Shown here one piece after another: positions 27,582-33,323 of a stretch of 56,128 nt of DNA. Made by a program: the position numbers and the translations under genes. The notes beneath the pieces were generated by a model, which did not search any database, was not told the DNA's origin, and saw only the letters and a program-made list of their open reading frames with translations. Positions within the stretch are counted from its first letter, which is position 1. Each line of letters opens with the position of its first letter. Origin of the DNA: Chitinophaga pinensis (GTDB lineage: Bacteria; Bacteroidota; Bacteroidia; AKYH767-A; OLB10); contig CALQOD010000006.1 of assembly GCA_943332105.1 (NCBI GenBank), positions 1-56,128 on the forward strand. Direction: 5' to 3'.

Positions 27582-28600
27582 TGAAGAAACTAGAAAAAAA
27601 GAAAGAGCACCCGAAAGAGAAAACTGTTTTGCATCCACGCAATAAGCACCGTGAACGTTACAATTTTAAAGAACTCGTAGCGAGTTGTCCCGAATTAGCA
27701 CCTTATGTGATCATCAATGATTATGACGATGAGTCCATCGATTTTTTTAATCCCGATGCTGTTATGATGCTCAATAAAGCATTGTTAAAACACTTTTATA
27801 AAATCGATAAATGGATTATGCCGGAAGGCTATTTATGTCCACCTATACCCAGTCGTGCCGATTACATTCATTATATGGCTGATTTATTAGCCGAGCGAAA
27901 TAATGGAAATGTACCTACGGGAAGTAGCATAAAAGTATTTGATGTTGGAGTAGGAGCGAATTGTATTTATCCTTTAATCGGAAATAGAGAATACGGATGG
28001 TCGTTTGTTGGTTCTGATAATAAACCTGAGGCGCTAATATCGGCAAAGGATATTCTTGAAAATAACGGCGAAATAAAAGAAAATGTGGAATTACGTTTGC
28101 AACCAAATTCTTCAAATATTTTCAAAGGGATTGTCAAAGAAAACGAGCAATTCGATTTCACGATATGTAATCCTCCTTTTTATTCGTCGTATGAAGAATC
28201 TCGATCAGGGAATATTCGTAAGTTAAGTAATTTGCATGGGAAGCCGATTAAAGAAATTGCTCGGAATTTCGGAGGGAATAATATGGAATTATGGTGCGAT
28301 GGAGGAGAAGAAAAGTTCGCTAAGCGAATCATAGAACAAAGCAAACTAATTGCGCATTCTTGTTTTTGGTTTTCTACATTGATTTCCAAACAAGCTCATC
28401 TCGAAAGTATTTATAAAGCCTTGTATAACGCACAAGCTGTTGAAGTGAAAACGATTGCTATGACGCAAGGAAATAAATCAAGCCGAATTGTAGCATGGAC
28501 CTTCCTTACTCCTGTGGAACAAACCAAATGGGCTATCACCCGATGGAATCCTAAAGTAGCGTCTCGCACAACTGTAAATCCTGAAGGGACAAGACAGTAA
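27581..28600 (+). CDS. rlmF: 23S rRNA (adenine-N6)-methyltransferase RlmF
   Basis: 339 residues. Basic N-terminus (KKLEKKKEHPKEK), then the RlmF core: FKELVASCPELAPYVI, FDVGVGANCIYPLIG (SAM motif I), and catalytic N6-adenine motif FTICNPPFYSS. The C-terminal segment SSRIVAWTFL is typical. The enzyme methylates N6 of A1618 in 23S rRNA. Its start codon overlaps the peptidase stop by one base. Convergent with ridA, 8 bases away, and no terminator was seen between them. Confidence 0.93.
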   Translation: MKKLEKKKEHPKEKTVLHPRNKHRERYNFKELVASCPELAPYVIINDYDDESIDFFNPDAVMMLNKALLKHFYKIDKWIMPEGYLCPPIPSRADYIHYMADLLAERNNGNVPTGSSIKVFDVGVGANCIYPLIGNREYGWSFVGSDNKPEALISAKDILENNGEIKENVELRLQPNSSNIFKGIVKENEQFDFTICNPPFYSSYEESRSGNIRKLSNLHGKPIKEIARNFGGNNMELWCDGGEEKFAKRIIEQSKLIAHSCFWFSTLISKQAHLESIYKALYNAQAVEVKTIAMTQGNKSSRIVAWTFLTPVEQTKWAITRWNPKVASRTTVNPEGTRQ

Positions 28601-28608
28601 ATCGTAAA

Positions 28609-28989
28609 TTATTTTGTAAAAACAACAACCGAGATCTCTACATTCACATCCTTGGGTAATCTCGAAACCTGAACCGTTTCGCGCGCAGGAAAATCGCCGC
28701 TAAAATAACTGCCATAAACTTCATTTACGGCTGCAAACTGATTCATGTCTTTTAAGAAAATGCCAGTTTTAACTATGTGTGAGTAATCGGCTCCTGCTTC
28801 CTTTAAAACAGCACCAATATTTTTCATCACTTGATGCGTTTCATTCTCGATAGATGATAAATCTAATTCGCCTGTTGCTGGAACAATCGCAATTTGTCCT
28901 GATACAAAAAGCATGTTTCCTGCCTTTACGGCTTGAGAATAGGGTCCAATAGGAGCGGGAGCGTTGGTTGTATGGATGATGGTTTTCAT
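28609..28989 (-). CDS. ridA: RidA family enamine/imine deaminase
   Basis: 126 residues from ATG 28989, exactly the usual RidA length; the alternative ATG at 29004 lies within the -7 box and is rejected. Seen: APAPIGPYSQAV, GQIAIVPATGEL, the catalytic Arg in the VSRLPKDV segment and the terminal beta-strand VEISVVVFTK. RidA trimers hydrolyse reactive 2-aminoacrylate and related imines made by PLP enzymes. Divergent from trpG/pabA. Confidence 0.93.
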   Translation of the reverse strand: MKTIIHTTNAPAPIGPYSQAVKAGNMLFVSGQIAIVPATGELDLSSIENETHQVMKNIGAVLKEAGADYSHIVKTGIFLKDMNQFAAVNEVYGSYFSGDFPARETVQVSRLPKDVNVEISVVVFTK

Positions 28990-29001
28990 AGTAGTTTTTT
29001 G

Positions 29002-29009
29002 CAAAGTTA
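29002..29009 (-). promoter_or_regulatory. -7 box of ridA (TAACTTTG)
   Basis: Exact TAnnTTTG on the minus strand, 12 bases before ATG 28989. It rules out the upstream ATG at 29004. Confidence 0.55.
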
Positions 29010-29042
29010 TATTCTTTGATGAATTCTTAGAAAGTACTTTAA

Positions 29043-29050
29043 TACATTTG
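29043..29050 (+). promoter_or_regulatory. -7 box of trpG/pabA (TACATTTG), leaderless arrangement
   Basis: Exact TAnnTTTG ending 5 bases before ATG 29056, which predicts an mRNA with little or no leader. Confidence 0.5.
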
Positions 29051-29055
29051 CAACA

Positions 29056-29631
29056 ATGTCTAGAATAGCCATCATCGATAATTACGATTCATTCACCTAT
29101 AATCTTGTTCATTATCTCGAAGAGATTACCAATGGCGAGGTATCGGTTTTTTTTAATGATCAAGTTACAATTGAGGAACTCGAAAAATTTGATGCACTGG
29201 TCATTTCTCCCGGACCAGGCATTCCTTCAGAGGCGGGAATTACCATTCAAATCATTCAGCATTTTGCAGGCAACAAACCAATACTAGGTATTTGTCTCGG
29301 ACATCAAGCAATAGCCGAAGCTTTTGGTGGCATGCTACGTCAATTAGATCAGGTGTTACATGGAGTTGTTCGTCTTTGCAAGGTTACAAATGCAGATTCG
29401 ATTTTTCAAAATATTACTTCAGACTTCGAAACAGGCCGTTATCACAGTTGGGTAGCTGATGAAAAATCATTTCCTGATTGCTTGGAAATTTTAGCAACGG
29501 ATGAAACGAATTGCATCATGGTGTTAAAGCACAAAGAGTATAACATGTACGGAATGCAATTTCATCCCGAATCAATAATGACACCTGAAGGTAAAATGAT
29601 GATGAGTAATTGGGTGGATTTGTTGGTGTAA
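29056..29631 (+). CDS. Anthranilate/aminodeoxychorismate synthase glutamine amidotransferase subunit
   Basis: 191 residues, class I glutamine amidotransferase. Start IAIIDNYDSFTYNLVHYLEE is the TrpG/PabA signature; oxyanion/nucleophile GICLGHQAIAEAFGG (Cys) and the His/Glu pair in MQFHPESIMTPEG complete the triad. It supplies ammonia to TrpE (tryptophan) or PabB (folate). No trpE, pabB or other trp gene is in the window, so TrpG and PabA cannot be told apart here; the isolated position leans slightly to PabA or a dual-use subunit. Confidence 0.9.
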   Translation: MSRIAIIDNYDSFTYNLVHYLEEITNGEVSVFFNDQVTIEELEKFDALVISPGPGIPSEAGITIQIIQHFAGNKPILGICLGHQAIAEAFGGMLRQLDQVLHGVVRLCKVTNADSIFQNITSDFETGRYHSWVADEKSFPDCLEILATDETNCIMVLKHKEYNMYGMQFHPESIMTPEGKMMMSNWVDLLV

Positions 29632-29646
29632 TCAAATTTTATATTT

Positions 29647-29678
29647 AACCAGGGTGGGGTTTAAACCCCACCCTGGTT
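29647..29678. repeat. Perfect 32-bp palindrome centred on GTTTAAAC
   Basis: Two exact 16-base arms (AACCAGGGTGGGGTTT and its complement) meet with no spacer. It lies 15 bases after trpG/pabA and could also end its transcript as a stem-loop, although no T-run follows. The sequence family recurs at 29724 and, as a half, at 29900. Confidence 0.85.
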
Positions 29679-29723
29679 GGTTGATTTAAATTTTCATATC
29701 GTTCATCAAATAGAATTATTTTT

Positions 29724-29753
29724 AACAGGGATAGGTTTAAACCTGTCCCTGTT
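29724..29753. repeat. 30-bp palindrome, second GTTTAAAC-type element
   Basis: AACAGGGATAGGTTT pairs with AAACCTGTCCCTGTT. The only non-Watson-Crick position is a T/G, so an RNA hairpin stays intact through G-U. Same design as the element at 29647. Confidence 0.8.
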
Positions 29754-29845
29754 GCGTTAATACGTCCCTGCCCACTTTTAAGCTTCGGTATCAGCGACCG
29801 GGATTTTGCACCCAAATTCATTAATACATTTTAACTTCGGAGAGA

Positions 29846-29916
29846 TAGCGAGACTTCGCTAAGAGAGGTCTGCAATTGATGGTAAAATAATTTTTCCAGC
29901 AGGGTGGGGTTTAAAC
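29846..29916 (+). repeat. Degenerate composite repeat
   Basis: A short hairpin TAGCGA-GACT-TCGCTA (29846-29861) runs into GAGAGGTC and an AATTGATGGTAAAATAA tract. These resemble the tail of the 50-nt repeats at 32581 and 32677. A lone half of the GTTTAAAC palindrome follows (CAGGGTGGGGTTTAAAC, 29900-29916). It reads as decayed copies of the same repeat families. Confidence 0.55.
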
Positions 29917-29948
29917 TTAATCTGAATGTATAAAATCAAATATTAAAA

Positions 29949-30011
29949 CAGGTGCGGGTTTGCCTGTAGTGAGTAGCGAGGTTTCGCTATACTACTACAG
30001 GCCCGCACCTG
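29949..30011 (+). repeat. 63-nt hairpin repeat, copy A
   Basis: Outer arms CAGGTGCGGG / CCCGCACCTG, middle arms CCTGTAGT / ACTACAGG, inner arms TAGCGA / TCGCTA around GGTT. This is a near-continuous hairpin with a TTTG bulge. The same element occurs at 32736-32798 with one base change and in the same orientation. Confidence 0.9.
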
Positions 30012-30118
30012 CTTAGTTTATACCTCTTGCTCCATTTCTGTCTTAAATCGCAAGAATTCGTGATTTTCGGCCGGGCTTCAGCAAACCATATCTTGTTGTT
30101 ACTTGCCACAATTAATCC

Positions 30119-30149
30119 TTGTGATAAATAAATCATTGTTGTACTTTTG
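30119..30149 (+). promoter_or_regulatory. Promoter of the LamG leader (TTG-N20-TACTTTTG)
   Basis: -33 TTG at 30119-30121 and -7 TACTTTTG at 30142-30149, 20 bases apart, matching the Bacteroidota spacing. Initiation near 30154-30156 would give a ~245-nt 5' leader containing the whole structured element. Confidence 0.65.
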
Positions 30150-30197
30150 AAAATCAAATTCGAAAACTATCGATTAGAAAAAAATAATTGAAAATAA

Positions 30198-30370
30198 TTA
30201 GCGTTTGCTAACTGCCTGTATCTGAAAAGTCGAAAATTCAATTGCAACGGGAAAGTTTAGTAAGTGCTCACGTAAAGCGTGGGTGTTACTTTACTTCGTT
30301 GCTAGGGCTTCGACTCCCTCAGATACAAGTTGGTGATTGTCCCACGCTGATTTTTTATACCAAACGCTGA
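30198..30370 (+). ncRNA. Structured, pseudoknotted 5' leader RNA (unassigned family)
   Basis: Complementary segments nest exactly. P1: 30198-30207 with 30361-30370 (AGCGTTTG/CAAACGCT plus two more pairs, one G-U). P2: TGTATCTGA 30217-30225 with TCAGATACA 30319-30327. P3: AGTCGAA 30228-30234 with TTCGACT 30309-30315. P4: GCAACG 30244-30249 with CGTTGC 30297-30302. P5: AAAGT 30252-30256 with ACTTT 30288-30292. A pseudoknot pairs AGCGTGGG (30276-30283, in the terminal loop) with CCCACGCT (30341-30348, between P2 and P1). A competing local hairpin TTAGC/GCTAA (30198-30211) would break P1, as in a switch. It lies between a promoter and ATG 30402. A cis-regulatory leader is the simplest reading; an independent small RNA is possible. 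No known riboswitch, tmRNA or ribozyme core was recognised. Confidence 0.72.
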
Positions 30371-30401
30371 GCGGGGTGAAACAGCAATAAAAAAACAAAT
30401 T

Positions 30402-32018
30402 ATGAATTACAAAAAATTCTTGGCAACATTTAAAAAAGCAAGTGTTAGCCGCAAAAAATTAAATTTAATTGCAGTGCTATTACTAGCTGCAAGCATCGCA
30501 TTCGCGCAAGTACCTTCGTATGTACCAACTAACGGACTCGTAGGCTGGTGGCCGTTTAATGGAAATGCGAATGATGAAAGTGGAAATGGTAATAATGGGA
30601 TGGTGAATGGAGCGACGTTGACGAGTGATAGGATTGGCAGTCCTAATATGGCATATCTTTTTAATGGAACAACAAATTATATTTCATTAAGTAATAGTTT
30701 TTTTAATGGTAGCAATAGCGTACCACAATTAACCTATTCTGTATGGATCAAATGTCACCAATTACCAATTAATTCTTCTGCATTTATTTCAGGCAAGGAA
30801 GGATATTGGAGATCAAAATACCTGTTCCTTGAGCCAGACGGTTCAATTCATTTTGGAAGAACACAGCCTAGTCCTCAAAATTATATTGACGTAAACTCCG
30901 GGGCCAATGCGATTCAGCTTAACAATTGGCAAAATATCATCATAACATTCTTATCTGGTGACTTAAAGATGTATATAAATGGCAATTTAGTTGGAAGTTC
31001 AACCATTCCATATTTAAATTTAGACTATTCTTATTTGTTGCAAGGAAATGCAACAAACACTAATTTTATCGGAGCGGTTAATCCAGCTTCAGGAATATCG
31101 GATTATTTCAACGGCTGCATAGACGATTTTGGTATTTGGAACCGAGCATTAACTCAACAAGAAATCACAGCACTTTACAATTCACAATCATGCAATAGTT
31201 CTTCAAATACCATCACTGCTGACGGTCCTACTACTTTTTGTGCAGGTAACTATGTTAACTTAACAAGTGATGTGTTGGGTGGTACTTACCAATGGAAGAA
31301 GAACGGAGTAAACATTACTACGAACGCAACTACTAAAACGTATAAAGCAACAGCAACAGGTTCTTATACCTGCGTAGCTAATTGTAACGGTACTGTCTTA
31401 ACGAGTAATGCCATTGCTGTAACGTCTAAAACAAATGCTTCTGCTTCGGTATCGGCAAGTGGAGCAACATCGTTCTGCGCTGGTGATAGCGTAACACTTA
31501 ATGCAACTAACCTCGGTAGCAATTACAGCGTGCAATGGTATCGTACGAATATCTCTATGGAGAATGCAACGGCTTACTCTCAAGTTGTAAAACAACCTGG
31601 CACTTATAAAGTGGTAACTAAAAATTTAACTACAGGTTGCTCTCGCATTAGCGGTAGCGCAATAACTACTTCAGTAAATTGTCGTATTGCAGGAGATGTC
31701 ACTTCCGGTTCTATCATCCAAGAAAATACCAACGTTGATAGTCGCTTTATAGATAACGAACTTTCACAAGGCGTGCATATTTTTCCAAATCCAAACAGTG
31801 GTGTATTTAGTTTCAACTACGATGGAGAAGAAACAGGTGATGCTGTATTGCAAATCATCAACAACATGGGACAATCCATTTATGAATCTCGATTATCTGT
31901 CCCAGAAGGTGGCTTCACACAAGATCTTCAATTAGGCGATAACATCACCAAAGGAATTTATATCGTGCGTCTATTAATCAACAATAGCTACCATGATAGC
32001 AAGGTGATTGTGAAATAG
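30402..32018 (+). CDS. LamG/concanavalin-like and Ig-like T9SS surface protein
   Basis: 538 residues. The N-terminus has an unusually long basic n-region (MNYKKFLATFKKASVSRKK) before the signal-peptide core (LIAVLLLAASIAFAQ). Residues ~45-265 form a LamG/concanavalin-A-like jellyroll (GLVGWWPFNGNANDESGNGN, CIDDFGIWNRALTQQEITAL). Two Ig-like repeats follow (ADGPTTFCAGNYVNLTS; ASGATSFCAGDSVTLNA). The end is a T9SS type A sorting domain (VHIFPNPNSGVFSFNY ... GIYIVRLLINN). Likely a surface-exposed carbohydrate- or matrix-binding protein. It is the only gene between the two 63-nt hairpin repeats and is preceded by the structured leader. A strong terminator follows. Confidence 0.88.
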   Translation: MNYKKFLATFKKASVSRKKLNLIAVLLLAASIAFAQVPSYVPTNGLVGWWPFNGNANDESGNGNNGMVNGATLTSDRIGSPNMAYLFNGTTNYISLSNSFFNGSNSVPQLTYSVWIKCHQLPINSSAFISGKEGYWRSKYLFLEPDGSIHFGRTQPSPQNYIDVNSGANAIQLNNWQNIIITFLSGDLKMYINGNLVGSSTIPYLNLDYSYLLQGNATNTNFIGAVNPASGISDYFNGCIDDFGIWNRALTQQEITALYNSQSCNSSSNTITADGPTTFCAGNYVNLTSDVLGGTYQWKKNGVNITTNATTKTYKATATGSYTCVANCNGTVLTSNAIAVTSKTNASASVSASGATSFCAGDSVTLNATNLGSNYSVQWYRTNISMENATAYSQVVKQPGTYKVVTKNLTTGCSRISGSAITTSVNCRIAGDVTSGSIIQENTNVDSRFIDNELSQGVHIFPNPNSGVFSFNYDGEETGDAVLQIINNMGQSIYESRLSVPEGGFTQDLQLGDNITKGIYIVRLLINNSYHDSKVIVK

Positions 32019-32040
32019 TCCATAACTCATTAATATTTGA

Positions 32041-32073
32041 AAAGCATCGGAAGACTCCGATGCTTTTTTTAGT
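32041..32073 (+). terminator. Intrinsic terminator of the LamG gene
   Basis: AAAGCATCGGA and TCCGATGCTTT form 11 bp around AGAC, followed by a T-run, 22 bases after the stop. Confidence 0.9.
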
Positions 32074-32160
32074 TATACAGGTAACCTATTTAATGATATT
32101 AAATATCTGTTGGAAATTCCATCAAATTAATGCATATCCTTAATGCTATTATTTCTGATT

Positions 32161-32213
32161 GTTCTTTCTTTTGCCTTGACACAAAACGAAAGAACCAAAG
32201 AAAAAGTCAAGGC
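32161..32213. repeat. Interleaved inverted repeats
   Basis: GTTCTTTC (32161-32168) pairs with GAAAGAAC (32188-32195), and GCCTTGAC (32173-32180) pairs with GTCAAGGC (32206-32213). The two exact 8-bp pairs cross, so together they would form a pseudoknot if transcribed. Confidence 0.7.
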
Positions 32214-32248
32214 TACACTTTATTCTTTTGTAAGCAAATTTTTTCCTA

Positions 32249-32489
32249 GATAAAATTGCTACAAATTCAGTGATCTCCTCGCTAACTCGGAATTTCTAAA
32301 TTTGTTTAACGCAATTTTATCTTCGTCAAAAACCGAATAAACTGAGGCCATTTTATTTTGATTTTTTATTAAGATAATCGTCCGCCTTAAAATTATTGCG
32401 GAATAAAGATGCAGCAGTAAGAAACGAATAGAAATAAGCGGTGTTTGCTTGTGCCGTGCGAAGCCTCGGTAAGGCCTAGATAAATTCAT
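32249..32489. repeat. Structured intergenic element resembling a dispersed Bacteroidota repeat
   Basis: GATAAAATTGC (32249-32259) and GCAATTTTATC (32311-32321) are exact inverted arms enclosing CAAATT/AATTTG (32262-32267, 32299-32304). The rest of the segment, including a minus-strand open frame over 32259-32489, looks to me like sequence that recurs in Bacteroidota intergenic regions. That impression is memory-based and unverified. Confidence 0.45.
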
Positions 32490-32580
32490 TAAAAAGTTGA
32501 GTTCGATTTATTTTACGAGGTTCATTGCATTCACGCCTAATTTATAATCCGTTGCGCGCGTATGCAGCTCCTTAAACTTC

Positions 32581-32630
32581 TCCTCTCCTTTGGAGAGGTT
32601 GGGAGAGGTCAAAAATTAATGGTGAAATAA
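32581..32630 (+). repeat. 50-nt direct repeat, copy 1 (with internal CCTCTCC/GGAGAGG hairpin)
   Basis: Begins TCCTCTCCTTTGGAGAGG and ends GGTGAAATAA; identical to 32677-32726 except for one base (G/T near the 3' end). A third GGGAGAGG segment offers an alternative pairing partner for CCTCTCC. Confidence 0.9.
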
Positions 32631-32663
32631 AGACCTCCCTAAATCCCTCCGAAGGAGGGACTT
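32631..32663 (-). repeat. Inverted, diverged unit of the same hairpin family
   Basis: Read on the minus strand, AAGTCCCTCCTTCGGAGGGA followed by TTTAGGGAGGTCT has the same plan as the flanking 50-nt repeats: arm, T-rich loop, arm, spacer, third G-rich arm, GGTC. It sits exactly between them in opposite orientation. Confidence 0.65.
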
Positions 32664-32676
32664 CTATTTATGATGA

Positions 32677-32726
32677 TCCTCTCCTTTGGAGAGGTTGGGA
32701 GAGGTCAAAAATTAATGTTGAAATAA
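32677..32726 (+). repeat. 50-nt direct repeat, copy 2
   Basis: One mismatch to the copy at 32581-32630; it ends 9 bases before hairpin repeat copy B. The same succession, a GAGAGGTC tail then a CAGG(G/T)... hairpin, occurs in decayed form at 29863-29916. Confidence 0.9.
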
Positions 32727-32735
32727 TTATTTAAA

Positions 32736-32798
32736 CAGGTGCGGGTTTGCCTGTAGTGAGTAGCGAGGTTTCGCTATACTACTACAGGCCCGCATCTG
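32736..32798 (+). repeat. 63-nt hairpin repeat, copy B
   Basis: Same 63 bases as 29949-30011 except C to T in the right outer arm (GCATCTG for GCACCTG), which remains a G-U pair in RNA. Same orientation as copy A. The pair brackets the leader RNA plus LamG gene. Confidence 0.9.
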
Positions 32799-32860
32799 TT
32801 TTTTAACCCGTCACTGGTTGTTAAAATCCTAACCTGATTTTTATTCAATTTTCGAATCAT

Positions 32861-32908
32861 CAAATTCTCCCATTAGCAAATTCTCCCATTATCACATTAG
32901 CAAATTAA
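32861..32908. repeat. Tandem octamer array
   Basis: Six consecutive 8-mers in register: CAAATTCT, CCCATTAG, CAAATTCT, CCCATTAT, CACATTAG, CAAATTAA. It sits immediately upstream of the rnpB -7 box. Confidence 0.7.
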
Positions 32909-32913
32909 TGCTG

Positions 32914-32921
32914 TATCTTTG
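32914..32921 (+). promoter_or_regulatory. -7 box of rnpB (TATCTTTG)
   Basis: Exact TAnnTTTG ending 4 bases before the inferred 5' end of RNase P RNA (32926). No clear -33 TTG. Confidence 0.6.
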
Positions 32922-32925
32922 CCTC

Positions 32926-33305
32926 AGAAAGCAAACCGCCTTGTCGCCCTTCGGGGAGGAAAGTCCGGGCAACAAAGAGTACCACACTTCCTAACGGGAA
33001 GGCAGTAGCGAAGAAATTTACTACCGACAGACAGTGCCGCAGAAAACTATACCACCTGGAGGTAAACTCTGGGTAAGGGTGAAAATGTGAGGTAAGAGCT
33101 CACAGGTTGTGATGGCGACATCCAACTGGGTAAACCTTGTGGGTTGAAAAACCAAATAGGTTGGGGATGAGAGCTGCTCGTTCGATTGAACCTTCGGGTT
33201 CTGCCCCAATGGGTAGGTTGAATCAGGTGTTACGCGAGTAACATCGCAGATAAATGACAGGGGCCCGCTTGCGGGGACAGAATCCGGCTTATAGGTTTGC
33301 TTTCT
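32926..33305 (+). ncRNA. rnpB: RNase P RNA (bacterial type A-like)
   Basis: About 380 nt. Ends defined by P1: AGAAAGCAAACC (32926-32937) pairs exactly with GGTTTGCTTTCT (33294-33305). Conserved core regions present in order: GAGGAAAGTCCGGGC near the 5' end (P4 left strand/CR I), GGTAAGAGCTCACAG mid-molecule, a GATGAGAGCTGCTCG stretch and ACAGAATCCGGCTTATAGG (CR V/P4 right strand) near the 3' end. It is the catalytic RNA of the tRNA 5'-maturation ribozyme. The protein subunit gene rnpA is not in the window. The 3' end lies 18 bases before the next start codon. Confidence 0.96.
33269..33299 (+). promoter_or_regulatory. Candidate promoter inside the 3' end of rnpB for the HD gene
   Basis: TTG at 33269-33271, 20 bases, then TAGGTTTG at 33292-33299 (exact TAnnTTTG). 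The -7 box overlaps the P1/CR V end of RNase P RNA, and ATG 33324 follows after 24 bases. Confidence 0.4.
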
Positions 33306-33323
33306 TTTATTACTTTTATCCCA

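Larger units (their letters stand above)
29632..30141. other. Gene-free stretch with palindromic repeats, upstream of the LamG leader
   Basis: No coding frame is supported. It contains two GTTTAAAC-centred palindromes (29647-29678, 29724-29753), a degenerate composite repeat (29846-29916), a 63-nt hairpin repeat (29949-30011), and about 110 bases (30012-30120) without recognisable structure before the promoter of the leader RNA. Confidence 0.7.
32074..32913. other. Gene-free repeat-rich stretch before rnpB
   Basis: About 840 bases with no supported gene. It holds interleaved inverted repeats (32161-32213), a structured repeat-like segment with a spurious 76-codon minus-strand frame (32249-32489), an A/inverted-B/A repeat set (32581-32726), a 63-nt hairpin repeat (32736-32798) and an octamer tandem (32861-32908). 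The rest (32074-32160, 32490-32580, 32799-32860) shows nothing distinctive. Confidence 0.7.

Noticed and set aside
29647-29678. Intrinsic terminator for trpG/pabA
   Set aside because: The palindrome is strong but lacks a following T-run. It is better explained as a repeat family member, although a termination role is not excluded.
30198-30370. tmRNA, 6S RNA or hammerhead identity for the structured leader
   Set aside because: No tRNA-like end or tag frame, no single open-bubble stem, and no CUGANGA/GAAA core was found. A mere CTGA and GAAAC near the 3' end is not enough for a hammerhead.
29900-30400. CRISPR array near the repeats or near cas6
   Set aside because: Repeats are hairpins and direct repeats with irregular spacing, not regularly spaced ~30-nt repeats with unique spacers. 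None lies near cas6.
32259-32489. 76-codon minus-strand open frame in the repeat region
   Set aside because: It has no start context or domain, and overlaps an inverted-repeat element. Treated as repeat DNA, not a gene.
33021-33209. 62-codon minus-strand frame inside rnpB
   Set aside because: It lies wholly within the conserved RNase P RNA and antisense to it.
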